A stretch of DNA of 64,000 nt, taken from positions 248,001 to 312,000 of the forward strand of contig NZ_JPRK01000008.1 of NCBI RefSeq assembly GCF_000832125.1, given 5' to 3'. Positions 34,176-42,801 of the stretch are shown here, piece after piece (within the stretch, counting starts at the first letter, position 1; every line of letters begins with the position of its first letter). Below the pieces are notes generated by a model. That model did no database searches and was not told where the DNA came from. It worked only from the letters and a program-made list of their open reading frames with translations. This DNA comes from Flavobacterium hibernum. Its GTDB lineage: Bacteria; Bacteroidota; Bacteroidia; Flavobacteriales; Flavobacteriaceae. A program made the position numbers and the translations under genes.

Positions 34176-35417
34176 ATGACACGAGAACATTATATTCCCT
34201 TTAATAAGGAATTCTTACTCGAACAACAAATAACTACTTTCGTAAAAGATAAAAAAATTGTCGACGATTTTAAAAGACTTTTTGATATCATCGAACATTA
34301 TTATCATTACGAAGCTTTTAATCTAAACCGCAATTTAAAACAAAACTATGCTTTGTTTGACCCGGATTTAAGTTTAAAAGAACGTAAAAATTTTATTGGA
34401 AAAAGTGATTTCTCGGTTTTTAAAAAAACTTTACTTACTGTACTGAATCAAGGAAATTATACACGTGTTGATCAGGAAACTTTAGATAAAGCTTTTAAGG
34501 ATTCGGACCTAATTGGTTTAAAACTTTCGATCGATTTTAATGCTTTTCAAGATTTTGAATTATATGTTCGTGGACATCACAAATCGAAAGAGAAGGTCAA
34601 GAAATATTTTTTTTGGAAGAAAGAAATTGAGATCGAATACTATGACCGTGTCTTGATTTATTTGCATTACAACGACACGCATTTCCTGAAGGAAAAGAAA
34701 GTTAAATTGGGAAAAATGCCAATTGAGCCTGGATCTGTGGTTTTAAAAATTTTTAAACGCGTTCCTAAAAATGACATCGAAACTATTTTTCCAAATGCAA
34801 TCCCAAGAATGTCAACAACAGATAAGTTGCTGCTTTGGATTCCCGGAATTTTTGGTGGCGTTTCATTATTAAGCGCTAAAGTAATTCCGGCTTTAATAAT
34901 GATGTACGATGCTTATCAAACCGGAGAAACTATTGATTTATTAAATAGTAAAACTTCTTTAAATCAAGGTTTAATCGCTTTAGGAATTCTTTCTGCTTAC
35001 TGTTTTCGTCAATACAATAACTTTGTAAATAAGAAAATAAAATACTCCAAAATACTTTCAGATAGTCTTTATTTCAAAAATCTTGGAAACAACAGCGGTG
35101 CTTTTTATTCACTCTTAAACTCATCTGAAGAAGAAGTGCTTAAAGAAACTATTTTGGCCTATACGTTTTTATATAAAAGTGATAAACCTTTAACTGCGGA
35201 TGAACTTGATTCTCAAATTGAATCTTGGTTTGAAACAAAATTAAACACTGAACTTGATTTTAATGTAAAAGATGCTTTATTGAAATTGAAAAACATTGGG
35301 CTTGGTATAGAAAACAACGGAAAATGGCAAGTAATTGCATTAGAGGATGCGCTTATTAAAATTGATGAATTATGGGATAATGTTTTTGATTACAATCAGA
35401 AAGCTATTTTTAGTTGA
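34176..35417 (+). CDS. TMEM143 family protein (DUF3754)
   Basis: The product has 413 residues. The central region (VVLKIFKRVPKNDIETIFPN) matches the DUF3754 signature around a FK-x-P-x-x-D-x-E motif. Two hydrophobic helices follow at about residues 222-245 and 265-282. The family includes the mitochondrial protein TMEM143; its biochemical role is unknown. The protein is probably held in the inner membrane with both large domains in the cytoplasm. Confidence 0.82.
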   Translation: MTREHYIPFNKEFLLEQQITTFVKDKKIVDDFKRLFDIIEHYYHYEAFNLNRNLKQNYALFDPDLSLKERKNFIGKSDFSVFKKTLLTVLNQGNYTRVDQETLDKAFKDSDLIGLKLSIDFNAFQDFELYVRGHHKSKEKVKKYFFWKKEIEIEYYDRVLIYLHYNDTHFLKEKKVKLGKMPIEPGSVVLKIFKRVPKNDIETIFPNAIPRMSTTDKLLLWIPGIFGGVSLLSAKVIPALIMMYDAYQTGETIDLLNSKTSLNQGLIALGILSAYCFRQYNNFVNKKIKYSKILSDSLYFKNLGNNSGAFYSLLNSSEEEVLKETILAYTFLYKSDKPLTADELDSQIESWFETKLNTELDFNVKDALLKLKNIGLGIENNGKWQVIALEDALIKIDELWDNVFDYNQKAIFS

Positions 35418-35517
35418 TAATATTAAATGTATATTCGTACAATCGGGTTATTGTTTTGTTTAATAATAATTCTTTTTAACAATTAGAATTTAAGCAACAT
35501 AGCATTTCCAAAAGCAT

Positions 35518-36003
35518 ATGAATCAATTTAATAATTTCTGCATTAAAATTAGCCATTCAAAAATAAGCTTATTCAAGTTTATTTTATTTGTAATTATTTT
35601 TAACCTGCTATTATCATTGCTTTTTTCTTTTATTACTAATCATTTCTTCAGTCGCCCGCTAAGAGATGGCTTTAAAGATGATTTTGGGTCATCATTACAG
35701 GAGAAGGCCTTACTGATTATTGTTTTCATTCCATTGTTAGAAACTATATTATTTCAGTACGCCATTATAGAGACGGCAAATAAAAAATTTTCTCCATTTA
35801 TAAGCTGTATAATTTCGGCTTTCTTTTTTGGATTAATACATTCATATAATTTGTTCTATGTCATTATTACGTTTATAATGGGATTTTTACTTGCTACAAT
35901 ATATAATATCGCAAGCATAAACAAAAGGGGAATTTTATATACCTTACTTACACATATGCTCTGTAATGCCATTGTATTTATAGTAACTGAATTCAATCAT
36001 TAA
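35518..36003 (+). CDS. CPBP-family intramembrane protease-like protein, motif 1 degenerate
   Basis: The product has 161 residues with about four membrane helices. It shows the CPBP/CAAX-protease (Abi) layout: motif 2 FGLIHS with the conserved His, and motif 3 HMLCNA with His and Asn. Motif 1, normally EExxxR, reads ETILFQ, so the second Glu and the Arg are lost. The first Glu and both His remain, and activity is uncertain. The family includes self-immunity and peptide-processing proteins. It stands alone, convergent with a small membrane protein. Confidence 0.72.
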   Translation: MNQFNNFCIKISHSKISLFKFILFVIIFNLLLSLLFSFITNHFFSRPLRDGFKDDFGSSLQEKALLIIVFIPLLETILFQYAIIETANKKFSPFISCIISAFFFGLIHSYNLFYVIITFIMGFLLATIYNIASINKRGILYTLLTHMLCNAIVFIVTEFNH

Positions 36004-36044
36004 ACTATCATTTCAAAGACATCTACTACAGATAAATTCAATTG

Positions 36045-36281
36045 CTAAAAGATAATAGTTATAACTACTAATGTTATGAATGAAGTTAGTACCGTGAAAA
36101 TAATTAATGCCCCAAAAAAGAGTTTTAATCTTTCTTTTTTACTTCCTGCATTATTACCTTTAGATTGTGAATAATCGTAAGATTTACTTTTTTCCAGACT
36201 GAATTTATCAACTATTTCTTTATTTTCTAGAATATAATAAAGTAATACTCGAAAGGCTTTTTCTAAATCTTTTGGCTGCAT
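36045..36281 (-). CDS. Small hypothetical protein with one C-terminal membrane helix
   Basis: The product has 78 residues. A charged, helical N-terminal part is followed by a Ser/Lys/Gly-rich linker and one strong hydrophobic helix (about 54-78, LFFGALIIFTVLTSFITLVV) that ends the protein. No family recognised. It is convergent with the CPBP-like gene and divergent from the DUF962 gene. The defined tail-anchor layout argues for a real gene. Confidence 0.55.
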   Translation of the reverse strand: MQPKDLEKAFRVLLYYILENKEIVDKFSLEKSKSYDYSQSKGNNAGSKKERLKLFFGALIIFTVLTSFITLVVITIIF

Positions 36282-36471
36282 AATTTAAATTTCATAGAAT
36301 TATTTGTCAAAGCAAAATTAATTATTAAAGAAATAGTACATGTCCTGCATAAGTTTTTAAAACAACTAAATAGGATATACTCTCTATTTTTTTGAGTTTT
36401 TACTCTATTATTTAAAAGCCTGAAATCTAAAAGAAATTTTATTAGATTTACGTATACCTAAATCCAAAACA

Positions 36472-36936
36472 ATGAAAACATTAGAACAATGGTTTGAAGA
36501 ATATGCCGTAAGTCATCAGAACCCAAAGAATAAGGCAATACATTATGTATGTGTTCCGGCAATTTACTTTTCGATAGTTGGTTTATTAATGAGTATTCCA
36601 AGCGGTTTTATTGCCAATATTTTAAAACTAAATGCTCCCATTATCGAAAATTGGGCTTTTATTATATTGCTTTTTGTTCTTTTTTTCTATATCAGATTAT
36701 CTGTTTCAATGGCTTTTAAGATTGCCATTTTATCTGCAATTTGTTTGGTAGTGAATTACTACATTAGTCAAATTTTTCCTCTTTGGATATTTTCTATTGG
36801 CGTGTTTATAATTGCATGGATCGGACAATTCTACGGACATAATATTGAGGGCAAAAAACCTTCTTTTTTAAAAGATCTTCAATTTTTGATGATTGGTCCA
36901 GCTTGGGTTGTAGAGAATTTGTTCTCTAGGAAATAA
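36472..36936 (+). CDS. DUF962/Mpo1-like membrane protein
   Basis: The product has 154 residues. Motifs of the Mpo1/YGL010w family are present: an N-terminal EYAVSHQNPKNKAIHYVCVP segment with conserved His, and AWIGQFYGHNIEGKKPSFLKD with the second His pair. Four hydrophobic helices lie between and around them. The yeast member Mpo1 is an iron-dependent dioxygenase that shortens 2-hydroxy fatty acids; a similar role in lipid metabolism here is an inference from the shared His residues. Confidence 0.85.
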   Translation: MKTLEQWFEEYAVSHQNPKNKAIHYVCVPAIYFSIVGLLMSIPSGFIANILKLNAPIIENWAFIILLFVLFFYIRLSVSMAFKIAILSAICLVVNYYISQIFPLWIFSIGVFIIAWIGQFYGHNIEGKKPSFLKDLQFLMIGPAWVVENLFSRK

Positions 36937-36970
36937 GAACGTTGATGATAAGAAAAAGAAAAATTCACAT

Positions 36971-37501
36971 ATGAAGTTTGAAATACCTTTTGACGAAAAA
37001 ATTTACAAAAAGCAAATAGAACTAACTTTTAACCAATCTTGGTCGTACTCGAAAACAGAAAATAAAAAATTAATAACAATTGCAGCCATTTTTATTTCCC
37101 TTGGAATTATTATTCTATACGGAAATGGTGATATTGGAAATTTATTCATACTCCTTGGAATAATTGCCATCATCGCTTATATATACCGATTACGGCGATA
37201 CAAAAAAGCAAAAAAAACGACTGAAAATTTAATGAATGAAAACATCAAAATTTGGAATATAAATCCAATAAGCATTTGGGAGTTTGAAAATGATTTTTTC
37301 AGATTTAAATTTTACGGTGGGGATTATAAAATTAACTGGGAAACTATTAAATATTCTGAAGTTGTTGATGATACTTTTTTCTTTGGATTCAAAAAAGGAG
37401 GAAATTATTATACTTTATCAGAAAGCGAAATCGGAAAAACAAATTTTTTAAAAGTTGTTGAATTTGTAAAACAAAAAATAGAACCCACGATCAACTTATA
37501 A
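36971..37501 (+). CDS. YcxB-like membrane protein
   Basis: The product has 176 residues. The N-terminal FDEKIYKKQIELTFNQSW is followed by two membrane helices (about 35-50 and 55-72) and a C-terminal domain with the pattern of YcxB-like proteins (ENDFFRFKFYGGDYKINWETI, then KGGNYYTLSESE). Function is unknown. It lies 34 bp after the DUF962 gene on the same strand and may be co-transcribed. Confidence 0.7.
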   Translation: MKFEIPFDEKIYKKQIELTFNQSWSYSKTENKKLITIAAIFISLGIIILYGNGDIGNLFILLGIIAIIAYIYRLRRYKKAKKTTENLMNENIKIWNINPISIWEFENDFFRFKFYGGDYKINWETIKYSEVVDDTFFFGFKKGGNYYTLSESEIGKTNFLKVVEFVKQKIEPTINL

Positions 37502-37599
37502 TTACTAAAAAAAAATGACACTATTCTAAAGCCAAAACTTCGTGAAATATACAAACCCGTAAATCAAACTTCCTTAACAATCTAAAAAAGACATAAAAA

Positions 37600-37631
37600 A
37601 AAGCCTGCAAAATATTCACTTTGCAGGCTTT
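37600..37631 (-). terminator. Terminator of tRNA-Arg
   Basis: AAAGCCTGCAAA / TTTGCAGGCTTT is a perfect 12-bp stem with an 8-base loop. On the minus strand it is followed by a T run, 14 bp past the tRNA 3' end. Confidence 0.85.
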
Positions 37632-37644
37632 CATTTTTTTATAG

Positions 37645-37718
37645 TGACCGCGGAGGGGTTCGAACCCCCAACCCTCAGAGCCGAAATCTGATATTCTATC
37701 CAGTTGAACTACGCGGTC
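37645..37718 (-). tRNA. tRNA-Arg (anticodon TCG)
   Basis: The minus strand folds into a complete tRNA. The acceptor stem is GACCGCG / CGCGGTC with discriminator A. The D-loop segment is AGTTCAACTGGATAGAAT. The anticodon stem TCAGA / TCTGA encloses the loop TTTCGGC with anticodon TCG, which reads CGN arginine codons. The T arm is GGGGGTTCGAACCCC-like. The 3' CCA is not encoded, as is usual for this phylum. A terminator follows at 37600-37631. Confidence 0.95.
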
Positions 37719-37792
37719 ATTTTTATTGTAGATTTATGATTTTAGAATTCAGATTTAATCTAAAATCTGAACTCTAAAATCTAAAAATATTC

Positions 37793-38242
37793 TTATACCA
37801 ATAATTTTTTAACAATTGCAGAAATGGTTTTTCCTTCAGCAGTTCCTCCTAATTGTGCAGATGCTAATCCCATAACTTTACCCATTGAAGCGATTCCTGA
37901 GGCTCCAGTTTCAGCAATGATTTTTGCTACTACTGCTTCTACTTCTTCTTCGCTTAATTGTGCCGGTAAAAACTTCTCAATTACAGCAACCTGAGCTAAT
38001 TCTGGCTCAGCTAAGTCAGGACGATTTTGTTCTGTAAAAATTCTTGCACTTTCTTTACGAGTTTTAACCAATCTCTGAAGTAATTTAATTTCGTCATCTT
38101 CTGTTAATTCTTCTTTAGAACCAGAAGCTGTTGCAGCTAATAACATTTCAGATTTAATTGCTCTTAATGCTTCTAATGCTACTGTATCTTTTGCTCTCAT
38201 GGCGGTTTTAATCTCGTCCATGATTAATGTTTGTAAACTCAT
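37793..38242 (-). CDS. GatB/YqeY domain protein
   Basis: The product has 149 residues and matches the YqeY family throughout (MSLQTLIMDEIKTAMRAKD, LRAIKSEMLL, then EIKLLQRLVKTRKESARIF). The domain also occurs at the C-terminus of GatB, the tRNA amidotransferase subunit, and stand-alone versions probably interact with tRNA. It is downstream of ftsZ, but a terminator and a repeat lie between, so it probably has its own promoter. Confidence 0.92.
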   Translation of the reverse strand: MSLQTLIMDEIKTAMRAKDTVALEALRAIKSEMLLAATASGSKEELTEDDEIKLLQRLVKTRKESARIFTEQNRPDLAEPELAQVAVIEKFLPAQLSEEEVEAVVAKIIAETGASGIASMGKVMGLASAQLGGTAEGKTISAIVKKLLV

Positions 38243-38323
38243 ATGTTTTTTATTTAAATAAGCCAGGCTTATAAATTTATAGAATGTTTGAGAATTTGTT
38301 TTTGACTTTTAGCTTTTGTCAGG

Positions 38324-38385
38324 CTAAGCGTCCCGAAACTTCGGGAGAAGCTCCATTTAGTAAGCAAGCCTTTGACTTCGCTTAG
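38324..38385. repeat. Dispersed hairpin element containing the TCCCGAAACTTCGGGA palindrome
   Basis: The palindrome at 38331-38346 is the exact reverse complement of 12295-12310. It is nested inside outer arms CTAAGCG (38324-38330) and CGCTTAG (38379-38385). The 266-bp gap holding it, between yqeY and ftsZ, also contains the ftsZ terminator. Confidence 0.65.
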
Positions 38386-38457
38386 GGTGACAATATTTCT
38401 TAAATACTTTCCTTTTTAAGTCAAATTTTAAATTCTGTGCGAAGATAAAAAAAATAA

Positions 38458-38483
38458 CCCGAAAATTAAATCCAATTTTCGGG
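38458..38483 (-). terminator. Terminator of the dcw operon after ftsZ
   Basis: CCCGAAAATT / AATTTTCGGG is a perfect 10-bp stem with a 6-base loop, 25 bp past the ftsZ stop. A T run follows on the minus strand (plus-strand A run 38447-38454). Confidence 0.88.
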
Positions 38484-38508
38484 CTACCCTATTATTATGA
38501 TTGTAAAA

Positions 38509-40563
38509 TTAATCTACGTTGTCGTGCAAAAATGAATTGTTTGAACGTAATTGTAAATCGTTGTTACTATCTGTACCAACTGAAATTCTAGAATTTGTAT
38601 TATTTGATTGTGAATTTGACAAATCGATTCCTAATCTTTTGTAAGCAGGTTCTTTTTCAAGTTCGTCAATTCTAGAAACGTTATTATGGAATTTATAATT
38701 AAATTCTTTTAATTTTTTTCTTCTTTCCTCAGCTCTTAAACGTAAAGTTTCCTCGATCGTTAATTCCATCGGAGAAACCTCAGATGTAGTTGTAAAACTA
38801 GCTTCGCTGGCAAAATCAACTTTTGGCTTCATAGTGATATTTAATTCCTCAGGAATTACTTCTTCTGCTACTTTTTCAACCGCTTTTGATGCCATTAAAT
38901 CGTTCTCAACTTCCATATACTCTTCAAGAGAATATTTGATGATTCCGTTATCAGAAAGCTCTGTTACCGGTACAAACTGTACTGGATCGTTTACTTTTAT
39001 GTTACGAGTCTCATTTGATAATTCAAACAACACTTTGTTTTCTTGCTGAGCAACTGGTTCTTTTTTTACTTCTGGCTCTGATCTAAAAAGAGGCAAATCA
39101 AATGAAAAAGTCGTTTGCTCTTCTCTTTCAAAAGTTCTTTGTTGAACTTGTTGAATTGGTTTTATTTCCTGGAAATTTTGTACTTCCGGAGCTGAAATTG
39201 TAAAATCGATATCTGTAATAGGCGAAACGATTTCGAAAGTTACATCAAGGTTTTTGATAAACTCAGACATAACCACTAATTCCTCTTGGTTCATAGATGA
39301 ATTACTTGCAGCGTTCGCTGATGGACTAACAGCAACCGGCGCAACTTCAATTGGAGCAACTTCAACTGGAGCAACATGCGTAGCTGTAAACGGAGTTATC
39401 GCATCTTCATCATCATCCATTAAATCAAAAACAATTTTTTCTTCAGATTTTGCAGTAGGTGTTTCAGCGTTTAAATCAAAAGATGTAACTGATTTATTCG
39501 TTAAATTATGAACGCTTCTTTGTTCATCTTCTAACGTATGAATAATTTTTTTAGGTTCTGTATTTACAATTTCGTTTTGTTGTTCAACATCAAAACCTGT
39601 TGCAATAATAGTTACAGCAATAGCATCACCAAGAGTTTCGTCTTCACCAACTCCCATGATAATATTCGCGTTATGTCCTGCTTCTACTTGAATGTGATCA
39701 TTGATTTCTCCAATCTCATCCAATGTAATTTCGTTTGATCCAGAAACGATAAGCAACAATACGTTTTTGGCTCCTGTAATTTTGTTATCATTTAATAACG
39801 GAGAATCTAATGCTGAAACGATAGCATCTTTTGCTCTGTTCTCGCCTGCCGCAACAGAAGATCCCATGATTGCTGTTCCACTGTTTGACAAAACAGTTTT
39901 AGCATCACGTAAATCGATATTTTGAGTATAGTGATGCGTAATTACTTCAGCAATACCTCTAGAGGCAGTTGCCAAAACTTCATCAGCTTTAGAGAATCCT
40001 GCTTTAAAACCAAGATTTCCGTATACTTCTCTTAATTTATTATTATTGATCACAATTAACGAATCTACTTGCTTACGCAATTTTTCGATTCCCAAAAGCG
40101 CTTGTTCCTGACGCACTTTCCCTTCAAACTGAAATGGAATGGTCACAATACCAACTGTTAAGATTTCTCTTTCTTTGGCTAATTGTGCAATTACCGGAGC
40201 TGCACCTGTACCTGTACCACCACCCATACCAGCGGTAATAAATACCATTTTAGTACCACGGTCTAACATTTTTTCGATATCGGCGATACTCTCAATAGCT
40301 GATTGCTGTCCTACATCTGGATTTGCCCCTGCTCCAAGACCTTCTGTTAAGTTCATACCTAACTGAATTTTGTTTGGTACGGAACTGTTTTGTAGTGCTT
40401 GTGAATCGGTATTACAAACGATGAAATCAACGCCTTTAATACCTTGTTTAAACATGTGGTTGATAGCATTACTACCACCTCCACCTACACCTATTACTTT
40501 GATAACATTTGATTGGTTTTTTGGTAAATCAAATGAAATACTTCCAAATTCTGAGTTGCTCAT
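38509..40563 (-). CDS. ftsZ: Cell division protein FtsZ
   Basis: About 684 residues. The tubulin-like GTPase core occupies roughly the first 325, with GGGTGTG at about residues 114-120 and the N-terminal VIGVGGGGSNA. It polymerises into the division ring. A linker of more than 200 acidic, low-complexity residues follows, with a repeated APVEVAPIEVAPVAV stretch. A conserved-looking basic segment (LRAEERRKKLKEFNYKFH) and the end NSFLHDNVD close the protein. Such long linkers are normal in Flavobacteriia. ATG 40563 and ATG 40566 are adjacent; either could be used. It is the last gene of the dcw cluster, 84 bp after ftsA. Confidence 0.97.
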   Translation of the reverse strand: MSNSEFGSISFDLPKNQSNVIKVIGVGGGGSNAINHMFKQGIKGVDFIVCNTDSQALQNSSVPNKIQLGMNLTEGLGAGANPDVGQQSAIESIADIEKMLDRGTKMVFITAGMGGGTGTGAAPVIAQLAKEREILTVGIVTIPFQFEGKVRQEQALLGIEKLRKQVDSLIVINNNKLREVYGNLGFKAGFSKADEVLATASRGIAEVITHHYTQNIDLRDAKTVLSNSGTAIMGSSVAAGENRAKDAIVSALDSPLLNDNKITGAKNVLLLIVSGSNEITLDEIGEINDHIQVEAGHNANIIMGVGEDETLGDAIAVTIIATGFDVEQQNEIVNTEPKKIIHTLEDEQRSVHNLTNKSVTSFDLNAETPTAKSEEKIVFDLMDDDEDAITPFTATHVAPVEVAPIEVAPVAVSPSANAASNSSMNQEELVVMSEFIKNLDVTFEIVSPITDIDFTISAPEVQNFQEIKPIQQVQQRTFEREEQTTFSFDLPLFRSEPEVKKEPVAQQENKVLFELSNETRNIKVNDPVQFVPVTELSDNGIIKYSLEEYMEVENDLMASKAVEKVAEEVIPEELNITMKPKVDFASEASFTTTSEVSPMELTIEETLRLRAEERRKKLKEFNYKFHNNVSRIDELEKEPAYKRLGIDLSNSQSNNTNSRISVGTDSNNDLQLRSNNSFLHDNVD

Positions 40564-40650
40564 CATCTTTTTGGTTTTTGAAATTCTTATTTAATACATT
40601 TTATACTTCTTGACTTGGGGCCAAAAAAGTAATCCTTTTCTAATTTTGTT

Positions 40651-42072
40651 TTATTCTGCGTTGTCTAAAAAATCTTTGATTTTATCGACATATCGATCAA
40701 AAAATGATCTTCTAATTTTTGTTTCTGTAGATTCTTCTTTAGCGACGTTATTTCTAACTTCTCTTATATCTTCGATAGTTTCTACTCTTTCAACGTAATT
40801 TTCTTCTACTTCGTATCGCTGTTGTACGGGTTGTTGCGGTTGAGCTGGAACATTTCTGTAAACTACTTTTGGCTGTTCATTTACAATCTCCATTCTTACA
40901 GCACTTTGTGTACTATTTTCAATACTATTCATTACTAAACCAACTGCGGTTGCAAATAACGGACTAGAGATTTCTTCGCTAGAATTTCCTGCTAAGTGTT
41001 CGTTTGGATATCCAATTCTGGTATCCATCCCTGTAATGTACTCCACTAATTGCTTAATGTGTTTTAGTTGAGCGCCACCACCTGTAAGAACGATTCCCGC
41101 AATTAATTTTTTACGAGGATCTTCGTGTCCGTAAGCCTTAATTTCGGCAAAAACCTGTTCTACTATTTCTACTACACGAGCATGAATAATTTTAGATAAG
41201 TTTTTAAGCGAAATTTCTTTTGGCTCTCTTCCTCTTAAACCTGGAATAGAAACAATTTCGTTGTCTTTATTTTCTCCTGGCCAAGCTGATCCGAATTTTA
41301 TTTTTAATAACTCTGCTTGTTTTTCGATAATCGAACAACCTTCTTTAATATCATCTGTAATTACATTTCCTCCAAAAGGGATTACTGCTGTATGACGAAT
41401 GATTCCGTCTTTAAAAATGGCTAAATCTGTTGTCCCGCCTCCGATATCAATTAGAGCTACTCCTGCTTCTTTTTCTTCCTGACTTAAAACTGCATCTGCT
41501 GAGGCTAAAGGCTCTAATGTCAAGCCTGACAATTCGATTCCTGAACTCTGGATACATCTTCCAACATTTCTGATTGATGATGCCTGACCAACTACTACGT
41601 GAAAACTAGATTCTAATCTTCCACCATACATCCCGATTGGTTCTTTAATCTCAGATTGTCCGTCAATTTTAAATTCTTGTGGCAAAACGTGAATAATTTC
41701 TTCTCCCGGTAGCATCGCAAGTTTATTTACTTGGTCAATCAAAAGTTGAATATCTTTTTCGCCTATTACTTCTTCCGGATTATTACGGCTGATGTAATCT
41801 GTATGCTGTATACTTCTTATGTGTTGTCCTGCAATACCTACAACTACATCTTTAATTTTATAACCTGAATTATTCTCTGCTTCAAGTATTGCTTGTTGAA
41901 TTGATTGAATTGTTTGAGTAATGTTGTTTACAACACCTCTAGCAACTCCAAGGCTTTTGGATTTACCAATACCTAAGATTTCCAACTTACCATACTCATT
42001 CTTCTTGCCGATCATGGCAACTATCTTTGTCGTTCCAATATCTAGACCTACTGCAATGTTATCTTTTTCCAT
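40651..42072 (-). CDS. ftsA: Cell division protein FtsA
   Basis: The product has 473 residues with an actin-like fold: AVGLDIGTTKIVAMIG (phosphate 1), ALIDIGGGTTDLAIF (phosphate 2) and GIVLTGGGAQLKHI (adenosine loop). The C-terminus ends in a basic amphipathic stretch (SFFDRYVDKIKDFLDNAE) that anchors FtsA to the membrane. It links FtsZ to the membrane and recruits later division proteins. It follows ftsQ after 6 bp. Confidence 0.97.
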   Translation of the reverse strand: MEKDNIAVGLDIGTTKIVAMIGKKNEYGKLEILGIGKSKSLGVARGVVNNITQTIQSIQQAILEAENNSGYKIKDVVVGIAGQHIRSIQHTDYISRNNPEEVIGEKDIQLLIDQVNKLAMLPGEEIIHVLPQEFKIDGQSEIKEPIGMYGGRLESSFHVVVGQASSIRNVGRCIQSSGIELSGLTLEPLASADAVLSQEEKEAGVALIDIGGGTTDLAIFKDGIIRHTAVIPFGGNVITDDIKEGCSIIEKQAELLKIKFGSAWPGENKDNEIVSIPGLRGREPKEISLKNLSKIIHARVVEIVEQVFAEIKAYGHEDPRKKLIAGIVLTGGGAQLKHIKQLVEYITGMDTRIGYPNEHLAGNSSEEISSPLFATAVGLVMNSIENSTQSAVRMEIVNEQPKVVYRNVPAQPQQPVQQRYEVEENYVERVETIEDIREVRNNVAKEESTETKIRRSFFDRYVDKIKDFLDNAE

Positions 42073-42078
42073 TTTCTA

Positions 42079-42801
42079 TTATTTTGTGCAAACTACTTGT
42101 TCCGTAAACCTAAGGTCAATTTTATTGTATTTATATAACGAACTATCTAAAACTGCTTTTTGAAAAAAAGCTTTATAATTTCTAAATTTCTTATCAACAT
42201 TCATCGTTCTGCCAAAATCAATGAAGTAATTATAATTTCGATTATACATTTTTAGGCTACCATTCGGCATAATCTCTATTGCAATGATGTTTTTTTTCAA
42301 AAACTCATCGTCATAAATCGTGCGAAATAGCGCTGCTAAATCTTCGTTATTTTTTTTATTAATTGCCCCTGAAACAAGAGGAACTCGCGCTGTAAAATTA
42401 TCAGACAAAGGCATTTTATCTCCCTCATAGTCAATATAAAAAGACTGTTCACCATCATAAACTCTTGCTATTGGTGTCTTCTGTTTTACTACCGCTTTTA
42501 GAACGCCATCGATACTTACAAAAACATTTGACTTCTCAATCATGTCTTGCGCATCAAGGGTTTTTTCAATCTTATTCAAATCTAACTCATCTTTTCTAAT
42601 ACTGGAAGCGTCTCTTTTATTTTCTATCAACAATTTATTAACCGTTTCCGGCTTCACAAAAAGCGTATTTTCTCCTACAAAAACAACCATAGATTTCTTC
42701 AATTTTCGATCTCCGTTTCGATGTTGCGCAAACGAATACAAAAATAGTACAAGCACAAAAATGAGAATTAATCGAATATTTGTCCAATTAAATATTTTCA
42801 T
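42079..42801 (-). CDS. ftsQ: Cell division protein FtsQ
   Basis: The product has 240 residues with one N-terminal membrane helix (about residues 7-24) and a periplasmic POTRA-like/beta region. Sequence conservation in this family is low, but size, topology and position between murC and ftsA fit FtsQ. Its start overlaps the 3' end of murC by 14 bp. FtsQ connects the early and late divisome with FtsL and FtsB. Confidence 0.9.
   Translation of the reverse strand: MKIFNWTNIRLILIFVLVLFLYSFAQHRNGDRKLKKSMVVFVGENTLFVKPETVNKLLIENKRDASSIRKDELDLNKIEKTLDAQDMIEKSNVFVSIDGVLKAVVKQKTPIARVYDGEQSFYIDYEGDKMPLSDNFTARVPLVSGAINKKNNEDLAALFRTIYDDEFLKKNIIAIEIMPNGSLKMYNRNYNYFIDFGRTMNVDKKFRNYKAFFQKAVLDSSLYKYNKIDLRFTEQVVCTK

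Noticed and set aside
33955..34182. Minus-strand frame of 75 codons upstream of the TMEM143-type gene
   Set aside because: It is antisense to two strong hairpins and overlaps the start of the next gene. No promoter or family resemblance was found.
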